Below are positions 10,357 through 23,020 of a stretch of 64,000 bases of DNA, one piece after another (position 1 is the stretch's first letter; each line of letters begins with the position of its first letter). This stretch comes from Nematostella vectensis (taxonomy: Eukaryota; Cnidaria; Anthozoa; Actiniaria; Edwardsiidae): contig NC_064035.1 of NCBI RefSeq assembly GCF_932526225.1, positions 2,417,501-2,481,500 on the forward strand. Direction: 5' to 3'. The position numbers and the translations under genes are program-made. Below the pieces are notes generated by a model. That model saw only the letters and a program-made list of their open reading frames with translations, did no database searches and was not told the origin of the DNA.

Positions 10357-13300
10357 CTGAGAAAAACAAATGATGACTGTTATATAATACTGTTGGTATA
10401 TATACACACTCACACGCTATCCCTTTACCGTCATTGGGCGACTTGCACTGATAAATCATGTCACATTTTCAGTGGCAACCTCGCACAGCAAAATAACAAC
10501 AACAAAAGGCAACCCAGTGTGCGCTTATGAATAAGCCAGAAATTTTGGCTTATGTCAGAAAACGATAAATTTCGTTGTAAGATATATATATATATATATA
10601 TTGATATATATATATCAATATATATATTATTTTTTTTCATCTCTCTCTGGCGTGACAGGTGCAGCCATTATCTGTGCTTATTTTGACAAAACATGAATTA
10701 AAAACTTAAAATTAATAACCAGAAGGCCTACCTTGTCCATAACCAATTGCTCTGCATGGTCCCTCATAGTCCACAACCACTCGGGCGGAGTGCGCTCCAC
10801 AGATGCTGCTGTAGGTTTCTCCGTTCACACCACATACTGGCTTAGTTGGGGATTTGCAGTAGGACTACAGAAAAAGATGTGTCACACCACATACTTCTAT
10901 GAGGGCAATTTGTAATTCTTGAGGGTGACAAAGTAGACTGCCAGATACAGTTTAGTGGATGGAACGTGTGTAAGTAATAAGGCTGAAAGTATCTGGTATG
11001 CAATGTGTGGGTCTATCTAGTATCTTTTGTCTAAAGACATCTAAAGCATCCATTTGGTTTGGCAAAAAGAGAAATGGGTATCTTAATCTTGTTTGGAGTG
11101 CCAGTTTGACTTGATCTGCTAAGGTTTAGCCTTACCTTGCAAAATCCTTTATAAGCCAATTTCTTCCCTTGGAAGTGAAGAGAGCACAGATTTGGATGCT
11201 GCTGGCCATCTGTGTCACACACAGGCTCAAGTTGCATGTCCTTACAATAAGAACTTGCTGCAACTGTAACAGTGTGGTTTATTAGTTAGCACAAAGTAAA
11301 GACAACAAAATGCAGGATGCACAAGTAATCAAACTTACAAACTTACCACAAAAATATTGAACACATGGTTCATTGGTAGAGATGCAAGACTTCCGGGCAA
11401 TTATACACCTGAAATTTTAGTGATTTATTAAAAACGAAAAAAGATGAAAGCAAGAAATGGCTACCGTTATTACCTTTGTCCCTTGTCACACGGGTTGTCT
11501 TTGCAGGGGTCAATTGACGCACAGTTTCCCTCTGAATATTGGTTGGGCTTCAACCCAGAACATCTAAAGAGTATTGAACATCTTAGTCATCAATTGTTGG
11601 GAGATTAAATTTATTGAATCACGATAGCCTTTGACAATCTTGCTGGCACAAAATATTCCTTAGTAAAAATCTTGGGCTAGCAATTTTTAGAGGTTATGTA
11701 TTACCTAGCAATACATGCGTTAGGGTAGGTTCTACCATCCCTTGCGCACACAGGATCATGTGTTGCAGGGCAGCCACAAGGAAGAGAGTCATTTGTGCTG
11801 ATGAACTCCATAGATAGGCCTGTGTAAAAATGATAAAAAAATTATGACAAGTTCCACAACATAACAGAGTTTATAATCCTTACAAGCCTTACAACATTGA
11901 TTCATTTAGAACAGTGTTAATACCTTGCTGAATTGTCTTTCTTGTGCACATCAACTCGCCAGCAAAGCATGCACAGAAGTTCCTCCCAATCGCAAATCTC
12001 TCTCCATGTTCTACAAAAAAAAAATGTTTAAAAAAACTATTACAGCACAGCCTGTAAAAACATGAACACCAAAAATAAGTGTGGAATGTTTGTCTGTCAA
12101 ATCACAAGAGAGAATTCAGACAAAGAGACTTGTTGAGGCATGTTCCTAGTTGACTGTTTGCATGTAAAAACATTCAATGCCTACATATGTCAAATGTTCA
12201 CAGTTTTTACTGGTCACACTGTTATGACCTGACACTCCTATGAAAGGAAGAAAAAAACACGAGAAAGGGCCTAACAAGCCAGTTATGAATATGTTAAAGT
12301 GGTACTTTTAGTTAACCTGTCTTCAGAAAAATAATGTCTTATATGATCAATGAGCTAACCTTTTGGCTTTTGTAGACCTTTAACAGCGCATGTTCTCTTG
12401 TATACACATTCAAGATTTGTACATCTAGACAGCTTTCCATCACTTCCACAATGACACACCCTAAAGCAGCCATCTTGGCCTGACTCCACTGGCACCTAAC
12501 AGGAGTCAGGCAAAAATATTATTAGACCCAAGAGGTTTATATAGATGATAGAAAGAACAATTGGAAGCGAAAAGTATGGTACTGGGCATAAGCTCACTTT
12601 AGCATATTCTCCCATCCTCACAAGAAATGTTGATGCCTCTCCAAGACGACATCCTAATAAATAAAGAACAAAAGTTAAGACATCTAAAGACAATCAGCAC
12701 AAAAGACGAGAGATCAGCAGATGACAAAAAGATCAGCTCAGCAGACAAAAAGATCAGCTCAGCAGACAAAAAGATCAGCTCAGCAGACAAAAAGATCAGC
12801 TCAGATGACAAGAGATCAGCCCAGATGACAAAAAGATCAGCACAGATGACAAGAGATCAGCACATATGACAAGAGACCAGCTCAGCAGACAAAAAGATCA
12901 GCACAGATGACAAGAGATCAGCTCAGATGACAAAAAGATCAGCTCAGATGACAAAAAGATCAGCTCAGATGACAAAAAGATCAGCTCAGCAGACAAAAAG
13001 ATCAGCTCAGATGACAAGAGATCAGCCCAGATGACAAGAGATTAGCTCAGCAGACAAAAAGATCAGCCCAGATGACAAGAGATCAGCCCAGATGGCAAGA
13101 GATCAGCTCAGATGACAAGAGATCAGCCCAGATGACAAGAGATCAGCTCAGATGACAAGAGATTAGCTCAGATGACAAGAGATCAGCCCAGATGACAAAA
13201 ATATCAGCACAGATGACAAGAGATCAGCACATATGACAAGAGATCAGCTCAGCAGACAAAAAGATCAGCACAGATGACAAGAGATCAGCTCAGATGACAA

Positions 13301-16300
13301 AAAGATCAGCTCAGATGACAAAAAGATCAGCTCAGCAGACAAAAAGATCAGCTCAGCAGACAAAAAGATCAGCTCAGATGACAAGAGATCAGCCCAGATG
13401 ACAAGAGATTAGCTCAGCAGACAAAAAGATCAGCCCAGATGACAAGAGATCAGCCCAGATGGCAAGAGATCAGCTCAGATGACAAGAGATCAGCCCAGAT
13501 GACAAGAGATCAGCTCAGATGACAAGAGATGAGCTCAGATGACAAGAGATCAGCCCAGATGACAAGAGATCAGCACAGATGACAAGAGATCAGCACAGAT
13601 GACAAGAGATCAGCCCAGATGACAAGAGATCAGCTCAGCAGACAAAAAGATCAGCTCAGATGACAAGAGATCAGCCCAGATGACAAGAGATCAGCCCAGA
13701 TGACAAGAGATCAGCCCAGATGACAAGAGATTAGCTCAGATGACAAAAAGATCAGCCCAGATGACAAGAGATCAGCACAGATGACAAGAGATCAGCTCAG
13801 ATGACAAGAGATCAGCACAGATGACAAGAGATCAGCACAGATGACAAGAGATCAGCACAGATGACAAGAGATCAGCCCAGATGACAAAAAGATCAGCTCA
13901 GATGACAAGAGATCGGCACAGATGACAAGAGATCAGCTCAGATAACAAGAGATCAGCCCAGATGGCAAGAGATCAGCACAGATGACAAGAGATCAGCTCA
14001 GATAACAAGAGATCAGCCCAGATGACAAGAGATCAGCCCAGATGACAAGAGATCAGCTCAGATGACAAGAGATCAGCACAGATGACAAGAGAACAGCCCA
14101 GATGACAAGAGATCAGCCCAGATGACAAGAGATCAGCCCAGATGACAAGAGATCAGCCCAGATGACAAGAGATCAGCACAGATGACAAGAGATCAGCTTA
14201 GATGACAAGAGATCAGCTCAGATGACAAAAGATCAGCTCAGATGACAAGAGATCAGCACAAGAGACGAATAAAGAAGAAAAGTTCTGCACAAACCTGGGT
14301 AACAGGTGTGACGCTCACAGCCATCAAGGGAAGCAGCATAACATGTTCTGTTGATCTCACATATCCTGGACTTCTGGCACGGGTTGGGGTTACAAGGGTG
14401 AGTTACTGTAAACAAAACCCAGGGTCAGTGCACCACTAAAGAATAGCTTACAAAAATAATAGCCTATTTCAAGTTCTAATACTAAAATCACATATGAAGT
14501 CAGTGTTAGTCTTGTTAGATTCCAAACGAACTACTTGCAAATTTTACCAAGTTCTAAAAACCTTTTACTTATATCAATCTAGCCAAAAAAAGCATAGATA
14601 AAATTTCAAATTCTGAAAAGGGAATTGAATTTTCTACAGATCTTTGAAAATTGTTCCTGGCCACACGAAAGGAGATTGAATTGAGTGAATAATTCAAAGT
14701 TTTGGGTGGAAAATCTAAAACAAGGTATTTTTCTTAAATCCTTCAAAATTCGAGATGGCAATACCACAAAATATTGGCGAAGTATTTTTCATTGTAATGC
14801 TACCCACAAAGAAGCAAAGAATAATTTAGCGCAGAAAATAGGTGAAAAAAGAAAATTTTGTTTTGTGTGCAGTGTGCACTCGTGGGACTGTCGCCATTTT
14901 TTATTGCGAATGCAGCGCGCACGCACAATGCAAAAACAAAAAATCTGCTAAATTTTCAGATGTTTCCTGAAGTTAAATAATTATTTGACTACCAGGTTGC
15001 AATAAAAAGCTGACAGTAAAACTTGTAACCACACAACGACCTTCAGCAATAACTTAGAAGACATGAACAAGTTTAACACACACATGTATTTTCTCATGGA
15101 ATTTGATTGACAACTCCATCTACGTCACAAATGACTGGTTATATGGACTTTAAACAAGAACAATTTATCTTTGCATGTTTAGATACCAAGTTTGTTTCAA
15201 ATGACCAGAAGGTACATATAAACTTGAAGTACTGGAAGGTTTCAACTAAGGTTTCAAAATAATTCAAACTTAACAATACCTTGGTCAGTGACGTCTGAGT
15301 AGGGACTGGGTCCTGAAAATAATAATATAATAAATAAATGGTTAAATATACACAAAAGATCTTACTTTCAAGCACTACCGAACACTTGCCAAATAATATT
15401 TATTAAACTAAATATTTCATTGGGTTTTCTGAGAGGGAAAGGGGAGGGTGTGGTGCGGGATCATGGACTGGTAGCAGAGGTTTGCTCTTACTTAGATATT
15501 TGCCGATTGAGATGCAGCTTGACTGGTCTACCATGGGAGAAAGCTTGTTGCACACCTCTTCAGGTGGTTGTTGATGCATTAGTGTGGCATTTCCACATTG
15601 GTTCAAAATGCGGATGCAGTCAGCCCTGAAAGAATTTAAGGAAAATTGACCAAGAATGGCAAAATGAAACATGACAAAGAACAGCTAAATAAACAATTCA
15701 CTGACTCAAATATGCTTTTACAATTCTACATCAATTTCCTCTTATAATTTATGAATTGACTGATCTGGCCATGGCTAGATCCGGCCATGGCTAAAAGCCG
15801 TCATGGCTATTTCACCAAATAACTTTTCCCTGCTCTACCTTGCTTGGTTACAGAAGCGCAGATTTCTCTATTTTCTGGTAATAGCTGGACTGTTAAATAA
15901 ACGAAGACGTACCTGCATATGGTGCTCCTGTGTGATTTTATACTGCAAGGCTTAATTTGTAGGACACATGCGATCGTCTTCCAAGTATCTGGCAAGCATG
16001 TTTTAATGTCCTGGACTGGAATCGGCATTCCAGGCATATTGATAATCCCCTTTTCCCAGTCCTGCATGTGGTACTTGGCATGGGAGTCAGACTTAGCGTC
16101 ACAACTCCTAAACAGTTCAGTATGTCTGTTGTTGAAATTTGTACAAAAATTCAAGCCACTGCAGCCCAATTGGCAAGGCTTTGTGACATCTGCTATGCAG
16201 TTCATTAGATTTGCCTCTTTGGGATTGTAGGTACACTGCCTGTCAAACTGCTGGTAGTTTTGTGACCCATCCCATGACGATGTGAACATTGTAATGCACA

Positions 16301-19300
16301 ACCGCCAGCACAGAGATGAAAGTGCTTTGGAACAACATTGAAGCTTGGCTCCGTCAATGCCTGGCAAAAAATAAAACACTATTTACTTTTTTAACATAAT
16401 ACTACTTTTTTAAATCAATACTAAGTGCTGTGAAAGATTTAGTAGCATTTTTATTATTAGCTTAAATTAGATTAAGAAGTTTATGGAAGTTATCTACTTA
16501 CTTATCATACCTGTAATAGGTAATGGTGTCGGATCTCGCACAACTGCAAAAAATGTGAAAGGGTAAGCAAGATGGGCTAACCTCTTCGCTAACACAGTCC
16601 CTATATACAGTACCGAAAAAAAGTAACTTAACCGAAATTTGGCGTTTTGTTAAAAAAATTTGGATGTTTTGGCTACAGTATTCTCAGCAGTTTAAGCCAT
16701 ACTAAATGTCTGCATCCATAGTAGAATAGGTTGGTTTGACAGGCCATCATGCAAAGGGTTGTTTCTCTACCTAAAGGAAATTACAGACACATATATAGGG
16801 GGGTGGATTGGCTAATATCCAATTTGTCCATATAATTCCAACTAACATGAGGATAAAAGTTTAAACTGAATCAATGGGAAAAAAGATAATTCAAAAATTG
16901 TAAGTGTTACCAGGAGAGAGAAGGCAATTCCACATTTTTTGATTGGCTTTCTCCTGAAGCGGCTCCTTGCATGCATTGGTGAGACCCTCCATAGATTCCT
17001 TAGCATTGTCCATTTTCAGCAGAACCTGCACCCAACAAAATACGCATTAAATTATAGCTTTTAGGGCAGAAGCACTTGAGGCGACTTCAGAGTAAGGTAA
17101 AAACTGGTAAAAAAATTGATTAAAAAATAATCAAATTGTGTATTTTAGATAAAAATTCCCATTCTTTTATGTGTTTAAGATTAAGTAAGGTTAGGGTGAT
17201 ATGGTGTACAGATAAACTTAAAGAAAATAATTTTGTTGAAATCGCGAATTGGACTGTAACATTTTCTTAACTTACTCTTTTACATCCTTTTTTGCATTGT
17301 TCCTCCCCAGCCAAGTCACAGCATCTCAGCTGTTCACCTAAAAACAAAACCGACAACAAAATTAACAATAGAAGTTGTGTAATTGGTAAGAGCAAACATA
17401 CATATTTTCACTGTTTTACTGGTCAAGCTTTTAAATAAGTGAATCACCTGATTGGCTTTCACAGTCCGACTTCCCCTTTGGGCAACCAGTGGGAACTGTA
17501 ACAATAGATAGATAAAGGCATCTGCTTATGGAAATACTGTAACAATATTTAAATATATTAAATAAACAAAAAACTCTATTAGTGGAATACTATAACAATA
17601 TGAGCAGGTCCCGGCCCCCCTATTTTCAAACATTTGGCTTAGAAATAATAAGAAATATATGAGGGAACAATGAGTCCGGCAACCCTTTTCTTGAAACTAC
17701 TTTTTTCTGGATCTGCCCCTGTTAACTGTGCGTATGAAATACATCTCAGCAGTTACAGGCAGGGTGGACCTGAGGGAGAGACCATCCCGGAGAGGGGGGG
17801 AGGCAAAACATCAAACATGAGGTAAAATACTACTGGTAGTTAATTGTGGCTCCCATGCATTTCTGTCTTAAATTCCAAAGGAGGGTGGGGGGGGGGGGGG
17901 GATTGCAGGCACTGTTGAAACTGCATCATTGCTGTCACCAACCTGAGTTTTCTACACAGTTGATAACATGCTGGCCCCCAATTGCACATTGCTCTCGCAC
18001 TCTCTTCTTCGCTGACATTTTTGGTGGTTTTTCAGAAGAAAAAATCTGTGGAGTTGTTGATAAAGATATAAGAAAACCTATACTAAATAAATATTTGGCA
18101 GGTCAGGATATAATTACTTACCACTTTACAAGCCTTGACACAATCTTTAGAGGCACTCCTACAACACTTTGCTGTTTCTGTGACCAGAAATAATACTTTC
18201 AGCATTGCATTTGAGTGGTAGAGTAGGCTTCCAGAGCTTGCTGAGGTCGGGTGTCATTCTTACCTTGATGTCTATCTATGCATGAGTGTAGATGAGCCTA
18301 ATAAAAACGCAATTGAAACCAGTTAAATGGCATTCTTTTACATTATCCTGATGGCAAAAGCCTCAAGATCAAACTGAAATAAATAAACTGTGAAGAGTGG
18401 TCAACAAGAGTTTTTATTAAATCAATCACATATTTTCATGGCATTTTAAGGTTGTGATTTATCTTTAAACCATGTAAAGTGACCCCAACTTGGGCTCGAT
18501 TTTTTTTTCTTCTGCAACTAATGAGAAAATTAAGAGTGGTAACAAAATTCTTCTTAGTAGTGGATTTATTTCAACACTTGGGGGAAAGAAAGAACATGAT
18601 AATAGTTCTACAAAAATATGTAGTTCCATTCAGTTCCCGCTCCACATCAAGTATTGAGAACTATAGTGACATGATCATATTTTCTTCCAATATATTTGTG
18701 GTATATTTTTTCCACATATCAAGGGATTGGAAAATGAAGGCAGAGCAAAAAGGTAATGCAGCACATTCAATTTTTACGAAAAGCATGCAAACCAAAATAA
18801 ATTGAAAAACAACGGAAATGAAAATAATAATATAGTGAAGCCTCTCTGTGTTCCACTTCACTTGTCTAATGGCTCAGCCCTAAAGGCATCTTATCATAGG
18901 TGCTTGCATTCTCCATTAAGGAGAAAGATGGCATTTTACACTTACATGCTGGTCGGAGGCCTGGGGGCAGCTCTTGTTCAATGCCAAAAGCTTTCCTTTT
19001 AAGCAATCCTGCCGGCAGTGTGGGAGAGACGTGAGCAGGCAGCAAATGCCAGCATGGTTTGCCATTTTGGAATCCACATATTGGTCAACTGAAAAAAAAA
19101 TACTATATATTGATTGACTGCAGCCTATATATTTATATAGCTTTATATATGCAATGACGTCTAATCAATTTTGGCCCTTCTCTTTTGAGAAAGAATGAAA
19201 TATCTTGGGGGTGTTAAGGGTTGAATCTGTGAATCAAGGTGAGAAAACGTGTTGTTCAAACCTGTACAGTTGACATGTGGGCAAATGTTGTACCTAGAAG

Positions 19301-22300
19301 GGGAGGGAAGAGCTTCCTTTGTGCCATATTTTACAGCTTTTTCTAAAATGATCATAGGGTGCAGTATCCTCTTAAACCTCACCTTGAAGTCAGTAAATGT
19401 GTGTTATCTAATTAATTTCACAGTTAATTATTTTGGCATACAAGAGCCCATAAAAATAAAAAATTAAAAAAAGTGCTGCTACTTGCTACTCCCTTAAATT
19501 ACATAAATAAAACCGAACTAGATAGAAAAAGTAAAAAAGTAATTGCATTAAAAATAACATCCAGAAGTGCTATAAAATGTGAGTTGGCAATTCTGCCTTA
19601 CCCCTACATCCCCAACTAACAATACCTCATCTACATGCCTTTAATTACAAGAAGAAATGAGCTAACATATATGACATATATTTGACCAAGTCTATTATTT
19701 ACATAAAACATGTATTTACTTGTCCAAAAAAAATACACGCTCCTCGATAGCACACATTGAGTACTTTGGCATATCTCCTGATTGCATTTTAACCAGTTCG
19801 TTTTTTTAAAGAAGATTTATGGTTAGTGTCAGTTTCTTTGTAAATACTCTGGTTAGAGAAATAATTGAGGTGAAAAAAATATGTATACACTATCGGAAAC
19901 CTTAAAATACGGGACAGTGAGCTAGATTAAATTTCTTTTAACCCATTAATGAAAAACCATTTTTTAGCGACTTTAAAGATTGCCTGAGAATGACAGCAAC
20001 TTGTAAAGTTGTAAGGTATTTTCGAGTGCGGTGCCAGGATGTCTGGCTGCCAAGAAATGAATTCACTAAAGTACTTCAAAAGCAAGGAACGAACGTGCGC
20101 CAAGCATTTGACCTCTACAAATAGGTGACAAGTCTAATGGAAGGTTTTCAGCAGAGTCTCAAGAGCTACCGACCGTCGTTTTATTCAATCTTAAAAAAAT
20201 ATCGTTCTAGAAGCATCTACTCTATTAGCTGATAGGAGCATTTTATTCGTTGTGAGAGGCTTTTGAATAAGGGCATCTTTACTATCTATCTCAATCATAC
20301 ACTGTATAGGGGCGAAAAGACTGATCTCATCAAGGAGTGTGCAACTGACGAAAATGTGTGGTTCACGCGGTTGAGTTAGTTTTTTGTCCGACTGAAGAAA
20401 TAAATGATCACAGGAAATATTATATATTTTAAAAAACATCAGATTTAGAATAAAAGGGGGCAAAATAAACTGCCAATGCCGTGCGAAATATGTGAAAGTT
20501 CTAGAGGAGAATCTTTCAACACAAAGATCAAATGAAGCGACTCTAATGCGCTCTACTTTTAATATAAAAGTTACCCGCTTCTTGTCTAATCCCTGGGATT
20601 GTTCCATCGTTTAGTTAGACCGGGTTTGGGTTCTGAACAAAAGAGTACAACAGAGAGCCTGTGGGTGGTGTAATAGTTGTGTAAACACGTAAGCGGCAAC
20701 ACGAGACCATCGAGAGGGTACAAAACACACCTTGCTATCCACCGCTACATGAAGGCGCTAGTCACTCTACACTACATGGCCAGAGCGGGCGAGAAAAACC
20801 ACGGTTAAAAAGCCATATTTTACAACTTAGTCTCCTTATTTATTATGCATTTTAGCCCTCGGCATAAAGAAAAGTTATTCACATATTTAGGATTAGTAAC
20901 AAAGAATACAACAGCACAAAGGCAGAGTCCATTTCGAAATGATTGGATGTGACGGCTCGCACAAAACAACACAGTTGTTTGAACAACAAATTCAAGGGGG
21001 CTTTTAACACGGCGCCTTAAAAATCGAAATATTTGCACTGTCTTCTAGAAAATGTAATTTTGAAAATTGGGTCCTCAAGAACATGAACTATACCAGTCAC
21101 ATCGAAAACAATAAGGTCTCCAATTAAACTTCCATTAGTGCAACTTCGCATGGAAATTGATGTTCGCTTAAAAGGTTGCTATTAGCAGCCAGCCCAAGAT
21201 AAGAGTCAAACCGTCTGCACAAGTTAAACGGAAACTGGACACGTGCAATCAACAATTATTTACTTGAAAGTCAACCTTACTCTAAAACCACCAAAACTAC
21301 GTTCAGTAGAAGTTTGGGCAAAGAAAAAAATAGCGGGAGCAAGCGCGGTCAGGCGGATAAAACAACAACGCGCAAGGACTGCTCAACCGTGGACTTTCAA
21401 CATTTCGGCGACCTTTTGAGCCTTTCTAATCCTCCATTTCTCGATATTTTCCCTCCCTAAGCTGGAAGATAAACCAAAACACCCTATGTTACGAAGCAAA
21501 GTTTACATAAAACCGAATAAGCCCACACATTCTATAGCATTCGCGCTCGTGGTCGCTATTTCTTGGCGCTAATTAGGCTATAATGGAAGGTAGGCCTTTA
21601 TTTGCAGAAGTTATTAGTTGAAATTAGACTGACAATACTAAAAACACGGCGCTAAAGCGCTGTAAACTAAAATGCTTACCGGAGTTACTGCGGTTCAGAC
21701 AGCTCCAGAAATCCGTCTGAAATACGATAAAACACACATGAAATCCAAGAACACAGAGACTGGTAGTGAATGACATTTGCCAGCACGCTCGATTCGAGAC
21801 ATTCAAGCGTTAATCTTCGCACCCATAGTTGACCGCGAAATGGCTTACACTCGGCTATAAACTGTTTTTTCCTACTCACCAAGTAGCCCGGGCAGTGCTT
21901 GGGTAGCTCTTTCAGTTGAGCGAAGCGCTTTCGAACGTATGTTTGGGCAACATACTAGCGGGAGAGAAAGACAACATTGTGCATGAGGCGACCGCGAAAA
22001 TGTTTCAGGCCAGCCGATTTCAATTTGAATTGAATTAAAATAAACTGGCATACGTGTGAAACCCATTGATCGCAAGTGATGAGCGTATTTCTCCATCAGT
22101 GCAAGTTCAACCACTTTGTAGCTCATCTACGTAAAGTGATTACTTGTATACATATACTGGCGCAACTAAACAGCCAGTGGTCTTTCACGATCTAGACACT
22201 ATAGTATCCTGCGGAGAAGCAATAAAACACCCAAAGCAAAAGTTGACTATACAGTTACCTCGTTGCATGCGCTTCGACATCGCTTGAAGCCCGATGCTCG

Positions 22301-22766
22301 CTTACAGCACAGAATATCTAAACATGCAAAACACACCTCCATTAAAAGGAGAACAATTCGCTGTAAATATCTGACAATGAAAGTCGTAATAAGGCGATAG
22401 AATCGAGTCAAATCCTCATGTACTCGCAAACTCCGCAAAGACATTACCGGAAATTTACATTCAATTTGAATGCAGGGGATTCATGCGCGTGGTTGTCCTA
22501 ATTATTTCTTCTGTTAAATCTACAAATCGTGATTAATCCTAACAACTCAAAACCAACAGAGCCAGCGAGGGTACGGGATTTCGTGGTCAAGGTTTTTAGC
22601 ATTCCTGGGCGCTAGCTAAGAAGAAATAGAAAACCTCCGTACATCGCGCACAGTCGCTTGAGTTGGCCTCAAATCCTTGCGAAATTTGCCATTCCAGTGC
22701 GATTTTCATACCTTGATTTGCTACGACGATTTGAAAGAGCAAGACCGTGCTTAGTAGCACCCGCAT
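9273..22766 (-). CDS. RECK: RECK, reversion-inducing cysteine-rich protein with Kazal motifs
   Basis: Twenty-five exons join in phase on the minus strand to 907 aa. Exons: 22712-22766, 18946-19088, 18264-18297, 18122-18177, 17943-18045, 17448-17495, 17276-17337, 16911-17025, 16511-16543, 15913-16360, 15492-15625, 15280-15312, 14295-14405, 12598-12653, 12360-12495, 11924-12010, 11705-11819, 11474-11563, 11347-11408, 11136-11263, 10732-10864, 10255-10356, 9939-10060, 9624-9713, 9273-9500. All introns are GT-AG. The order is signal peptide, cysteine-knot repeats, a highly conserved central cysteine-rich block (for example TNFNNRHTELFRSC), three Kazal-type segments and a hydrophobic GPI-signal-like tail. 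In vertebrates RECK is a GPI-anchored inhibitor of matrix metalloproteinases and a Wnt7 co-receptor with GPR124. Human RECK is 971 aa; most of the difference is one missing N-terminal knot. Family assignment is secure; function here is inferred. Confidence 0.96.
10580..10632. repeat. RECK: (TA)n with internal palindromes
   Basis: TA dinucleotide runs interrupted by TTGATATA and ATCAATAT, so that the segment can fold on itself. It lies in a RECK intron between exons 21 and 22. Confidence 0.9.
10732..11819 (-). CDS. RECK: RECK Kazal-type region (exons 17-21)
   Basis: Three Kazal-like segments: CGCPATHDPVCARDGRTYPN (exon 17), the YCKDMQLEPVCDTDGQQHPN segment (exon 20) and YCKSPTKPVCGVNGETYSS (exon 21). 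Between them lie two short cysteine exons, including DPCKDNPCDKGQR. The first and third carry the canonical PVCGxxGxTY-type core; the second is degenerate, as in vertebrates. This region is linked to protease inhibition in the family. Confidence 0.93.
12691..14265. repeat. 20/21-bp minisatellite in RECK intron 13, about 75-80 units
   Basis: Units of ATCAGCCCAGATGACAAGAG (20 bp) and ATCAGCTCAGCAGACAAAAAG (21 bp) are mixed over about 1.57 kb. A rare variant CACATATGAC appears at 12861 and again at 13228, and the unit order around the two is nearly the same, so a block of about 367 bp was itself duplicated. Both array edges carry ATCAGCACAARAGACGA. The array fills most of the intron between exon 13 (14295) and exon 14 (12653), ending only about 30 bp from the exon 13 donor. 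Confidence 0.95.
15913..19088 (-). CDS. RECK: RECK cysteine-knot region (exons 2-10)
   Basis: CC-type knots, each a CC pair followed by C...C, are seen as ICCLLTSLPHCRQDC (exon 2), KCCRSASKDCVKAC (exon 4), RCCDLAGEEQCKKGC (exon 7) and QCCSKALSSLCWRLC (exon 10). Vertebrate RECK has five. The one missing is the third: exons 5 and 7 are bridged only by a 16-residue exon at 17448-17495 (VPTGCPKGKSDCESQS). The splice phases fit without any further exon, and I found no extra exon in 17496-17942. The N-terminal knots bind Wnt7 and GPR124 in vertebrates. Exon 10 (448 bp) continues into the most conserved block of the protein. Confidence 0.9.
19089..22711 (-). other. RECK: RECK intron 1, no gene seen
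   Basis: A 3.6-kb intron separates the signal-peptide exon from exon 2. It is AT-rich and I saw no convincing exon or transposon. A 138-codon minus-strand frame at 20191-20607 has no recognisable motif and no splice context. Part of the interval may be regulatory, which the sequence alone does not show. Confidence 0.5.
22712..22766 (-). CDS. RECK: RECK exon 1, start codon and signal peptide
   Basis: The ATG at 22764-22766 opens MRVLLSTVLLFQIVVANQ, a short basic start followed by a hydrophobic core, as in a secretory signal peptide. The exon ends in phase 1 at donor GTATG and joins the exon at 18946-19088. This start is chosen because it is the only one that puts a signal peptide in frame with the first cysteine knot. 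Confidence 0.88.
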
Positions 22767-23020
22767 GATTGCGACTTGAAGCGAAGGCCCACATTAGCCC
22801 TCTTGAATTCCCTGCAATATATCCAAGAGTGAGTTGTGCATGGCTAGTATTAACCCGACGTCAAGACTCTCTCTCTACTGCGAGACACAGCAACCAATAG
22901 CATCAAACAACCAATTAGCGGAAAAATTGCTCTAACAATCGCTAGCCAATCACAGCACGCGAACCGAAAACGACATGTGACGCGCCGTGATGTAAAGAAA
23001 GCCTTTAGTTTGTTTTGCGT
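22767..23020 (-). promoter_or_regulatory. RECK: probable RECK 5' UTR and promoter with three CCAAT boxes
   Basis: Directly upstream of the RECK start are three CCAAT pentamers at 22894-22898, 22911-22915 and 22946-22950, all in plus orientation and spaced 17 and 35 bp. A GACGTCA (CRE-like) motif lies near 22858. No TATA box is obvious at a sensible distance. Grouped CCAAT boxes fit NF-Y binding in a TATA-less promoter. This is inferred from motifs only. Confidence 0.45.

Noticed and set aside
15919-16230. 103-codon plus-strand frame opposite RECK exon 10
   Set aside because: It is a shadow of the conserved RECK coding exon on the other strand.
20191-20607. 138-codon minus-strand frame in RECK intron 1
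   Set aside because: No motif, no splice context and AT-rich codon use like the surrounding intron.
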